DNA from: Prevotella sp.
GTDB taxonomy: Bacteria > Bacteroidota > Bacteroidia > Bacteroidales > Dysgonomonadaceae
Assembly (NCBI GenBank): GCA_031260865.1
Contig: JAISKQ010000022.1
Coordinates: forward strand, 1 to 5,370
DNA: 5,370 nucleotides
Reading direction: 5' to 3'
Shown: piece after piece, positions 1 through 4,481 of the stretch
How positions within the stretch are numbered: the stretch's first letter is position 1
How the letters are laid out: the number at the start of each line of letters is the position of its first letter
Program-made: the position numbers and the translations under genes
Notes under the pieces: model-generated
What the model was told of the DNA's origin: nothing
The model's database searches: none
Seen by the model: only the letters and a program-made list of their open reading frames with translations

Positions 1-1
1 A

Positions 2-97
2 CGATTAAATGGCAAAATACAACGTTTCTTATCCAATAATTATGGAATCAGAGATAAAGATTTTGCTCTATATCGGGTGGCTGGTTATTTTTCATAG
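2..97 (+). CDS. C-terminal end of a protein running in from the left edge
   Basis: Frame 2 is open from the window edge to a TAG at 95-97 and gives about 31 residues ending in NYGIRDKDFALYRVAGYFS. The composition is protein-like (mixed charged and aromatic residues, no low complexity), which the other frames here lack. No start is visible, so this would be the tail of a longer gene read rightward, converging on the leftward gene that ends at 114 with only 16 nt between them. I do not recognise the family. A transposase C-terminus is one thought, but nothing catalytic is visible. The segment is short, so a chance open frame is possible. Confidence 0.35.
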   Translation, partial: RLNGKIQRFLSNNYGIRDKDFALYRVAGYFS

Positions 98-113
98 CAC
101 CTCAAAAAAAGAA

Positions 114-659
114 TTAACCTATTTTTAAGTCAAAATCGGGGAATTTATCGGTGAAAATTTCGCGGTTATTAGCCGGAGCGATATTAAAATCAGGCATCGA
201 ACCGCTGTCGGCAAATGCTTTGTCCGGGTCAAACTGTTCGTCTATCAGGCACAGATTTTGCATGTTCATCTGCGTGAAAGTCACCGAGAAACGGCATCCT
301 GCCGCGTTGTCGTCATAGTAATTCCTGACGGTCATATAGTCCCAGCCGGAGGAAATGCTTAACCCCAATGTGTGTTTCTGTTTTTTTATCCGCTCTATAA
401 TGTTCAATCCTGTGGAGAAGGCAAGGTTTTGCAAATGACTGACGGACTCTTCGCCGCAAGGAAGGAAGAGAATGGAGAAATCCACCGAATTGGAGAATGT
501 ATTCTCCTTATTGTACCCTCTGACCGGGTCTTCGAGCCAAAACAAGGGGTACGTGTCTTTGCCGTTGCCCAGTTCATAATCGCGGTTGTAACAAAAGGCT
601 TTGATGAGCTTATGCTCCCTCGCCTGTTCTTTGAAAATGTTTATTATACTGTTTATCAT
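114..659 (-). CDS. conserved phage protein, possibly a head-tail completion or tail terminator protein
   Basis: This is a 181-residue soluble protein with no signal peptide or membrane segment. Recognisable stretches are YPLFWLEDP (37-45), LQNLAF (76-81) followed by a helix-like segment NIIERIKK, and NYYDDNAAGCRF (113-124) ahead of FTQMNMQNLCLIDEQFD. From memory this pattern recurs in small structural proteins of Bacteroidota prophages, encoded near connector and tail genes, so a role at the head-tail junction or tail end is plausible. I cannot name a catalytic or binding residue. The start at 659 (ATG, MINSIINIF) is the only reasonable one in frame. The gene lies 50 nt downstream of the chaperone-like gene on the same strand, with a 27-bp C/G-run repeat in the gap, so both probably share the promoter at 1485-1513. 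The function is inferred; the reading frame itself is convincing. Confidence 0.7.
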   Translation of the reverse strand: MINSIINIFKEQAREHKLIKAFCYNRDYELGNGKDTYPLFWLEDPVRGYNKENTFSNSVDFSILFLPCGEESVSHLQNLAFSTGLNIIERIKKQKHTLGLSISSGWDYMTVRNYYDDNAAGCRFSVTFTQMNMQNLCLIDEQFDPDKAFADSGSMPDFNIAPANNREIFTDKFPDFDLKIG

Positions 660-678
660 GATTGTTGATTAATTTTAA

Positions 679-705
679 TCCCCCCTTGGGGGGACAAAGG
701 GGGGC
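679..705. repeat. 27-bp C/G-run repeat, copy 1 (inverted relative to 2917-2943)
   Basis: The core is six C, TT, six G, ACAAA, six G, C. The whole 27 bp is the exact reverse complement of 2917-2943. CCCCCCTT (680-687) can pair with AAGGGGGG (697-704) around a 9-nt loop. It lies between the stop of the chaperone extension (710) and the start of the next leftward gene (659). Repeats of this kind, translated as PLSPQGG, are scattered through Bacteroidota genomes. Whether they act as mobile elements or transcript ends is not established here. Confidence 0.8.
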
Positions 706-709
706 TTAT

Positions 710-886
710 TTATTTCCTTATCTGTTTCTCAAACTTATACCGGTCTTCTTCCGCCCTGGATTTGTCTATTGTGTAAAGGAGAAATCCAAAAACTTCTTTA
801 ACTGTTTTTCCAGTGACCGTGTCAAATAAATATATCTTATCCTCTGCCAAATCGGCAATTGTTTTATACCATCCCCACTTGTCACA
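710..886 (-). CDS. -1 frame continuation of the chaperone-like gene (WGWY segment)
   Basis: This frame is open on both sides of the region, and from about 886 onward it reads as a convincing protein C-terminus: CDKWGWYKTIADLAEDK, then FDTVTGKTVKEVFGFLLYTIDK and a charged helix ending at 710. The KWGWY...LA...VT pattern resembles the end of tail assembly chaperone-like proteins in Bacteroidota prophages, as I recall them. It has no start of its own near 886. The frame is -1 relative to 766..1458 and would be reached by slipping back one base on the TTTT at 889-886, giving ...KDTKAF then CDKWGWY, about 249 residues in total. An alternative entry is the nine-T run at 985-977. The join could reflect programmed frameshifting (as for lambda gpG-gpGT), a lost T in an ancestral five-T run, or a sequencing error. 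Confidence 0.5.
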   Translation of the reverse strand, partial: CDKWGWYKTIADLAEDKIYLFDTVTGKTVKEVFGFLLYTIDKSRAEEDRYKFEKQIRK

Positions 887-1458
887 AAAGCTTTTGTATC
901 CTTTAGAAATTGGTCGGCTTGAGCCGCCGCCATCAAATAGAGGTTCAAAATCTCTTCTGATTTTTTCTTTTTGGACAAAAAAAAACCGATTAATGGCAAC
1001 GCCTTGCCGCAACTGAGGTTCTTAAACATCTCAACCCGCTCCCCTGCAAGGTCGGGGTTGTACTTCTCCCCGATCGGACGGCAAAGGATAGCCAGCAGTT
1101 CCGACAACTTATGCTCGCTTTCGCCGCCGATAACAGACTCCACATCCACCCATTCGCCAAGGGTCAGCTTGTCGGCGAACGAAACGGAATACGCCACGCC
1201 GTCGATTTTCGCCACGTTGGACGGCGGCAACTCGCTGTCGAACACAAAATCCACCACCCCGGCGATTGTATTAAACACCTGCACGGGCGACTCCATCAAG
1301 ATATTCGCGTCGATGCCGCAGAGACCCGCCACAAACATGACTTGCTCCTGCTTCGTGGCAGGGCTTTGTAGATAAAATTTCTCATAAGTCGAAAGTTTTA
1401 TCTCTTCCCAACTTTCGGGGATTTCCATTTTTACGTCGTTAAATTCAATTTTCATCAT
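766..1458 (-). CDS. phage tail assembly chaperone-like protein (zero frame)
   Basis: The zero frame gives 230 residues. The N-terminal two thirds are a soluble, acidic protein with WEEIKLSTYEKFYL (17-30), LTLGEWVDVE (98-107), LLAILCRPIG (121-130) and an F-K-N-L-S-C-G-K-A-L-P-L-I stretch near 146-157. This layout resembles small tail assembly chaperones, which coat the tape measure protein during tail building and are classically made in two forms by -1 frameshifting. After residue 191 the zero-frame sequence (QRIRYIYLTRSLEKQLKKFLDF) competes with a more family-like -1 frame ending at 710. The start at 1458 (ATG ATG) allows residue 1 or 2 as the initiator; the promoter-like site at 1485-1513 lies just upstream. 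The family call is by resemblance only, and its position away from the tape measure gene and on the opposite strand is odd. Confidence 0.65.
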   Translation of the reverse strand: MMKIEFNDVKMEIPESWEEIKLSTYEKFYLQSPATKQEQVMFVAGLCGIDANILMESPVQVFNTIAGVVDFVFDSELPPSNVAKIDGVAYSVSFADKLTLGEWVDVESVIGGESEHKLSELLAILCRPIGEKYNPDLAGERVEMFKNLSCGKALPLIGFFLSKKKKSEEILNLYLMAAAQADQFLKDTKAFVTSGDGIKQLPIWQRIRYIYLTRSLEKQLKKFLDFSFTQ

Positions 1459-1466
1459 AAGGCTTT

Positions 1467-1494
1467 AAATTATCTAAGTACATATAGATAATTT
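1467..1494. repeat. perfect inverted repeat overlapping the chaperone promoter
   Basis: AAATTATCTA (1467-1476) and TAGATAATTT (1485-1494) are exact reverse complements separated by 8 nt. One arm contains the -10-like hexamer of the leftward promoter at 1485-1513, and the other falls between it and the start codon at 1458. The position suits an operator, or a hairpin in the 5' leader. The arms contain the same AAATTATCTA core found at the other two promoter-like sites. Confidence 0.5.
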
Positions 1495-1513
1495 TGTAAA
1501 AATATAATGACAG
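1485..1513 (-). promoter_or_regulatory. promoter-like site P3, upstream of the chaperone-like gene
   Basis: Read leftward, CTGTCA (1513-1508) is followed after exactly 17 bp by TATCTA (1490-1485), with AAAATTATCTA at the 3' half. The hexamers match those of P2 and P1 except for the first base. The start codon at 1458 begins 26 nt beyond the TATCTA. This is closer to a housekeeping -35/-10 layout than to the usual Bacteroidota TTTG/TAnnTTTG form. Promoter activity is inferred from position and repetition. Confidence 0.55.
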
Positions 1514-1614
1514 AAAAATGGCGTGTTTAGAGTTAAAAAAATATAAAAAAATAGTCCTGATTGTCCGCGATACCCCGCTTTCCCCGCGAAATTGAAAATT
1601 TTCCTCCACTTCTT

Positions 1615-1643
1615 TTGTCATCTTTTTTTTATAAAATTATCTA
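1615..1643 (+). promoter_or_regulatory. promoter-like site P2, upstream of the portal gene
   Basis: TTGTCA (1615-1620), a 17-bp spacer and TATCTA (1638-1643). It shares TTGTCATC at the left and ATAAAATTATCTAATA at the right exactly with P1 (4076-4104); only the centre differs, being a T run here and an A run there. It points rightward to a short open frame at 1663 and then, about 200 nt on, to the portal gene at 1845. No other candidate promoter ahead of the portal gene is as clear. Confidence 0.6.
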
Positions 1644-1662
1644 ATAGGTGTAGAAAAAATAA

Positions 1663-1746
1663 ATGATTATGGAATATAATACCCAAATACAGAAAAACCG
1701 TACAACGTCATTGCGAGGGCTTGCCCGAAGCAATCCAAACAATTGA
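1663..1746 (+). pseudogene. 27-codon open frame, possible leader or gene scrap cut by a palindrome
   Basis: ATG at 1663, 19 nt past the P2 hexamer, opens a frame reading MIMEYNTQIQKNRTT. It then runs into the REP-like palindrome (from 1706) and stops at TGA 1744-1746. The first half may be the beginning of a gene interrupted by the palindrome, or simply untranslated leader of the portal transcript. I recognise no family. Confidence 0.2.
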
Positions 1747-1781
1747 TATGGATTGCTTCGTCGTTCCTCCTCGCAATGACG
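1706..1781. repeat. REP/MITE-like imperfect palindrome
   Basis: The outer arms CGTCATTGCGAGG (1706-1718) and CCTCGCAATGACG (1769-1781) are perfect complements. The inner arms CGAAGCAATCC (1726-1736) and GGATTGCTTCG (1750-1760) are also perfect, around a 13-nt AT-rich loop. The 7- and 8-nt internal segments between arms do not pair. The motif CGTCATTGCGAG with GAAGCAATCC is a widespread intergenic palindrome in many bacterial genomes. Here it sits in the putative leader of the portal transcript between P2 and the start codon and would form a long hairpin in the RNA. No transposase lies beside it. Confidence 0.8.
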
Positions 1782-1844
1782 AAAACGAAATTATTTGACT
1801 TAGGTATTATAACCGACATTCATTAAAAATAATTTAAAGAAATC

Positions 1845-2981
1845 ATGGTTAAAGAAGAAAAGAAATACACCGTTATTAAATTGTCGGATACCGTCAGGAC
1901 GTATCCCACATTCGCGAAGAGCGCCAAAGGATGGGTAAACTACGACAAGGACAACCTGCTGCCCCAGCGCGTCATCGAACTGAACAACGAATCGGCTATC
2001 AACAAGGCGGTAATCGAAAACAAGGTCACCTACATTTGCGGGGCGGGAGTGAAAGATTCGGAATATTACGGTCAGCCCAACCTCTTCGAAGATTGGGATG
2101 TGCTGATAGAAAAGCTGGCGAGAGATTACGTCACTTTCGGCGGATACTGCCTGCAGGTGATACTGAACGAAAACGGCAAGAGCGTCAGCCTTTACCACAC
2201 CGACTTCAGTAAGATTAGGGTGGGACAGATGAATGAATACGGCGCGTATCTCAGCTTTTTCCTGTCGAACGACTGGAAGAAAACCACCGGAAAACACGCG
2301 CCTGTGGAGATAAAGGCGTATGGACGCGAAGAGATGCAAAAGGGTACGCCCTATCTTTTTTATTATAAGGATTACGCGCCGAGCCTCGACTTTTATCCCG
2401 TGCCGCACTATTATTCCGCGTTGAACTACATCGAGGCGGACGGACTGCTCGGCAAATTTTACCGTAATTCCATCCACAACGGATTTGTGCCTTCCACAAT
2501 CATTACAATGCCGAGCAATCCGGGTGAGGAGGAAAAGGAGCGGTTTCAGAAAGATATAGAGCTAAGCTATGCCGGCACTAACGGAGCCAACAGCATTGTG
2601 GTGCTGTGGGGCGAAAGTCAGGAAGTGAAGCCCGTGGTGACGTCTTACACGGCGAGCAACAACGCCGACCTGTACAACAACGTGGATCAAATCATCTTCC
2701 AAAAGATTATTTCGGCGCACCGCCTGACATCCCCTACCCTTGCCGGACTGTCGGGTTCGGGAAACCTCGCGGGCAACGCGAATGAGATTATCAATTCGTT
2801 TATGCTTTACAATCAAACGGTAATCCACCAGTTGAGACGCAAAATTTTAGATACCCTGAGCATTTTCACCATCAACAACGGCTACAAGAAAATAGAGATC
2901 GACGACTTAAGAATCAGCCCCCCTTTGTCCCCCCAAGGGGGGAATCCGCGAAGCGATAAAAAAGTAATGAGTAATGAGTAA
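1845..2981 (+). CDS. phage portal protein
   Basis: At 378 residues this falls somewhat below the usual portal range. Portal proteins form the dodecameric ring at one capsid vertex through which DNA is packaged and to which the tail connector binds. Supporting segments are an N-terminal region with NYDKDNLLPQRVIELNNES (near 32-50), DYVTFGGYCLQVI (near 94-106), the NSIHNGFVPSTIITMPS segment (near 208-224), a following SIVVLWGE...VKPV strand, and IFQKIISAHRLTSPTLAG then NEIINSFMLYNQTVIHQLRRKIL (from about 283), typical of the clip/stem and C-terminal helices. The start ATG at 1845 precedes MVKEEKKYTVIKL, with a weak AAGA upstream. Residues 358-366 (SPPLSPQGG) and the rest to the stop come from the inserted C/G-run repeat and a 7-bp tandem repeat, so the last 20 or so residues are probably an acquired tail. 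The connector gene follows. No terminase large subunit is seen upstream, where it would be expected. Confidence 0.85.
   Translation: MVKEEKKYTVIKLSDTVRTYPTFAKSAKGWVNYDKDNLLPQRVIELNNESAINKAVIENKVTYICGAGVKDSEYYGQPNLFEDWDVLIEKLARDYVTFGGYCLQVILNENGKSVSLYHTDFSKIRVGQMNEYGAYLSFFLSNDWKKTTGKHAPVEIKAYGREEMQKGTPYLFYYKDYAPSLDFYPVPHYYSALNYIEADGLLGKFYRNSIHNGFVPSTIITMPSNPGEEEKERFQKDIELSYAGTNGANSIVVLWGESQEVKPVVTSYTASNNADLYNNVDQIIFQKIISAHRLTSPTLAGLSGSGNLAGNANEIINSFMLYNQTVIHQLRRKILDTLSIFTINNGYKKIEIDDLRISPPLSPQGGNPRSDKKVMSNE
2917..2943. repeat. 27-bp C/G-run repeat, copy 2, within the portal 3' end
   Basis: Exact inverted copy of 679-705. It lies in frame within the portal gene and encodes SPPLSPQGG near the C-terminus. 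A partial third match, CCAAGGGGGGC, occurs at 2998-3008 just before the connector gene, so the whole 2917-3008 stretch may be one inserted or decayed element rather than an isolated repeat. Confidence 0.8.
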
Positions 2982-2985
2982 TAAG
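2965..2985. repeat. three tandem 7-bp units at the portal stop
   Basis: TAATGAG, TAATGAG and TAATAAG follow directly on each other. The third unit supplies the portal stop (TAA 2979-2981). The second contains an ATG at 2974 that is in frame with the connector gene but looks accidental. Together with the flanking G runs it forms the non-coding joint between portal and connector. Confidence 0.6.
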
Positions 2986-3027
2986 TACTTAAAACTTCCA
3001 AGGGGGGCTAACTTTTTTTTTTACATT

Positions 3028-3558
3028 ATGACAGAATTTATATCCATTCCATTAATCACCGAGAAGCTCTTTAAGCAGTATTCTCCCGTGACATCCAACA
3101 CCGACATCACCGAGTTTGTGCCGTATATCTGTATAGCACAGGAGTTACACATCGAACCCGTACTGGGCGAACCGCTGATGACCGAGTTGAAAGAACAGAT
3201 CGACGCCAACAACCTGACGCCCGAAAACAGCGACCTGATACTGAAAACGGCTCCGGCGCTGTCATTCTATGCCGTCTATCAGGCGTTGCCATTCCATTGG
3301 GCGGCTATCGTGAACAAAGGTATTACTATCCGCGAAAGTGAAAACAGCAAGGGCATCGACATCAAAGACCTTGCCCAACTGCGCCAGTGGATAAAAAACG
3401 ATGCCGCTATATTAGTTAGCCGCTTGATCGAATTTATGTGCCGTTGCCGCGGCGATTATCCCTTATGGCGTCCGCTACGCGACGACGTGATAAACGAAGG
3501 CTCAACGGCAAAAAACTTCGATAGCGGATTTTATTTCAAGAAAAAGAAAGGCTGTTGA
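3028..3558 (+). CDS. head-tail connector-like protein (DUF6712-like)
   Basis: This 176-residue soluble protein begins MTEFISIPLITEKLFKQYS and contains PYICIAQELHIEPVLGEPL, a mostly helical middle with ALSFYAVYQALPFHWAAIV, then GIDIKDLAQLRQWIKNDA and a basic end (FYFKKKKGC). The helix-rich pattern, in which a short N-terminal segment is followed by I-x-x-A-Q-x-x-x-I-x-P-x-L-G-x-x-L, fits the DUF6712/adaptor-type proteins found after portal or capsid genes in Bacteroidota prophages. Such proteins are thought to attach under the portal. I chose the ATG at 3028 over an in-frame ATG at 2974, because the 18 extra residues (SNKYLKLPRGANFFF) are translated repeat and a T run. There is no Shine-Dalgarno sequence. 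It probably shares the portal transcript, and the terminator at 3674-3716 lies about 115 nt beyond its stop. Confidence 0.7.
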   Translation: MTEFISIPLITEKLFKQYSPVTSNTDITEFVPYICIAQELHIEPVLGEPLMTELKEQIDANNLTPENSDLILKTAPALSFYAVYQALPFHWAAIVNKGITIRESENSKGIDIKDLAQLRQWIKNDAAILVSRLIEFMCRCRGDYPLWRPLRDDVINEGSTAKNFDSGFYFKKKKGC

Positions 3559-3656
3559 TGAAAACCATGCAGACGCCCGTTATTGACAATTCGGGCGTAT
3601 GCGTTATATCTCGACGACCGTTGTGGAATCGGCGACGAAAACAACAGAGAACCTGA
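3558..3656 (+). pseudogene. remnant of a following gene, overlapping the connector stop (TGATG)
   Basis: An ATG overlaps the connector stop by one base, a typical translational coupling arrangement, and opens 32 codons beginning MKTMQTPVIDNSGVCVIS. The tail (RRPLWNRRRKQQRT) looks unnatural. In a neighbouring frame the same DNA from about 3605 reads TTVVESATKTTENLTDKL, which looks more protein-like, suggesting a frameshifted and truncated gene. The terminator hairpin follows directly. I recognise no family. Confidence 0.3.
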
Positions 3657-3673
3657 CAGATAAATTGAAATAC

Positions 3674-3716
3674 GAAAACAGAGGCGCACGGTATTTATTG
3701 GTGCGCCTCTGTTTTC
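3674..3716. terminator. strong hairpin terminator, probably bidirectional
   Basis: A perfect 16-bp stem, GAAAACAGAGGCGCAC (3674-3689) with GTGCGCCTCTGTTTTC (3701-3716), closes an 11-nt loop. The right side continues into a T-rich tract (TACTTTATTTTAT). It ends the rightward portal-connector unit. It also lies 83 nt past the stop of the leftward secreted-protein gene, so it can serve both converging transcripts; the TTTT inside the stem supplies a U run in either direction. Confidence 0.85.
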
Positions 3717-3798
3717 TACTTTATTTTATAAAAATCTACATTCATCGAGTTTCTCCAAAGAGTTAATATGTTATTATTACAATAAACAGCCTTAATTC

Positions 3799-4014
3799 TC
3801 ATCTAATCGTATATACAAGTTCGTCTGTAAGATTCCCATGACCTGTATAGACTTCATAATAATCCTGATGTGACTTAATCGTATATACAAGTTCGTCTGT
3901 AAGATTCCCATGACCTGTATAGACTTCATAGTCTTTTGATTCTTGTGCATTAATAAATCCTGCGCAAATAAAAAGCAAACTTATTATCAACAGACTAAAA
4001 AACATATGTTTCAT
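3799..4014 (-). CDS. small secreted protein with two identical 18-residue repeats
   Basis: This is a 71-residue precursor. Residues 1-24 form a clear Sec signal peptide: MKH, a hydrophobic core FFSLLIISLLFICAGF, then INA-Q with likely cleavage after A23. The cysteine at position 17 lacks a lipobox, so export rather than lipid anchoring is expected. The mature part holds two copies of YEVYTGHGNLTDELVYTI (29-46 and 53-70) with a 24-residue period, linked by KSHQDY, and a final R. It has no cysteine after cleavage. I do not recognise the family. It is transcribed against its structural-gene neighbours, in the gap between connector and tape measure, with a shared terminator downstream; this fits a prophage cargo (moron) gene acting at the host surface. 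The start at 4014 is preferred over an internal M4 because it gives the charged n-region. Confidence 0.65.
   Translation of the reverse strand: MKHMFFSLLIISLLFICAGFINAQESKDYEVYTGHGNLTDELVYTIKSHQDYYEVYTGHGNLTDELVYTIR
3804..3930. repeat. exact 55-bp direct duplication inside the secreted-protein gene
   Basis: 3804-3858 and 3876-3930 are identical over 55 bp with a 72-bp period, a whole number of codons. Identity at silent positions shows the duplication is recent. Recombination between copies would remove or add exactly 24 codons without breaking the frame. Confidence 0.95.
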
Positions 4015-4075
4015 GACTTCTTGTTATTTAGAATTTATATAAATATAGACTTAAAAGTATAAAAATGGTTTAAAC

Positions 4076-4104
4076 TTGTCATCAAAAAAAAATAAAATTA
4101 TCTA
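4076..4104 (+). promoter_or_regulatory. promoter-like site P1, upstream of the tape measure-like gene
   Basis: TTGTCA (4076-4081), a 17-bp spacer carrying nine A, and TATCTA (4099-4104). The 16-bp right half ATAAAATTATCTAATA (4092-4107) is identical to P2. The gene starts at 4143, leaving 38 nt after the hexamer. The next A-rich stretch to 4142 contains no clear Shine-Dalgarno sequence. Confidence 0.6.
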
Positions 4105-4142
4105 ATAACAGACAAAAATACTTATTAAAAAAATATAGAACT

Positions 4143-4481
4143 ATGGCAAATACAAAAGAACTCAAGATTAAAATTGATGTAGAAGGTAATAAAGAGGTAG
4201 AAAAATTGAAAGAGAGCCTCGAAAAGTTAGAAATACAATCGGTGAAAACTTTTTCATCTCAAGAATTAATGCAAGCTCTAACTCCTGATATTTCGGAAGT
4301 AACGAAAAATTTAAATACGATAATTCCTACGATATCAAGATTGGTTCCTATATTGGATGAAATAGATAAAATGAATCAAAGCATTTTGTCTTCGGCTTCA
4401 AATTTAGCGACATCACGTATGAAACAGATAGATACAGAAATAAAATCGCTAAAAAAATACCGGATAATATATTGGATATAA
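4143..4481 (+). CDS. tape measure-like protein, N-terminal zero-frame part
   Basis: The zero frame gives 112 residues starting MANTKELKIKIDVEGNKEVEKLKESLEKL. This is a typical opening for phage tape measure proteins: a short beta strand of the form I-x-I-D-V-E-G followed by long helices. The last seven residues (YRIIYWI) are an abrupt out-of-frame tail that follows the A run at 4451-4457; up to lysine 105 the sequence is natural. The frame continues in -1 without interruption to the window end. Read alone this would be a truncated product. The start codon has P1 at a suitable distance upstream. Confidence 0.7.
   Translation: MANTKELKIKIDVEGNKEVEKLKESLEKLEIQSVKTFSSQELMQALTPDISEVTKNLNTIIPTISRLVPILDEIDKMNQSILSSASNLATSRMKQIDTEIKSLKKYRIIYWI
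4451..4457 (+). other. A AAA AAA slippery heptamer in the zero frame of the tape measure-like gene
   Basis: The codons are CTA AAA AAA TAC, so the seven A form X XXY YYZ in exactly the zero-frame phase used by -1 frameshift sites. Slippage here joins residue K105 to IPDNILDINKAYKAK. The zero frame stops eight codons later at 4479-4481. I see no strong downstream stem and no clear upstream Shine-Dalgarno stimulator, so an ordinary one-base deletion from an eight-A run is an equally good explanation. Confidence 0.5.

Noticed and set aside
680..705. Possible CRISPR repeat or rho-independent terminator
   Set aside because: There are only two copies 2.2 kb apart in inverted orientation with no spacers, and no T tract follows the hairpin on the strand that carries the genes.
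971..1375. + strand open frames opposite the chaperone-like gene
   Set aside because: They give serine-, threonine- and proline-rich or histidine-rich sequence typical of antisense shadows and do not resemble any protein family I know.
1445..1621. A 58-codon open frame on the - strand spanning the gap upstream of the chaperone-like gene
   Set aside because: It runs through both promoter-like sites and the inverted repeat, has a phenylalanine- and tyrosine-rich low-information sequence, and overlaps the chaperone start. It is most likely chance.
1794..1836. Bacteroidota-type promoter just ahead of the portal gene (TTTG, then a TAATTTA-like box)
   Set aside because: The second box matches poorly and the spacing is uncertain; P2 is the better-supported site.
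1800..2477. Long - strand open frame (225 codons) opposite the portal gene
   Set aside because: It is a mirror of the portal coding frame, with many valines and arginines produced by the complementary codons. The portal reading on the + strand has clear family resemblance.
2974..3027. Upstream in-frame ATG for the connector gene
   Set aside because: The added residues come from the tandem repeat, a G run and a T run, and the frame overlaps the portal stop. The ATG at 3028 begins a natural sequence.
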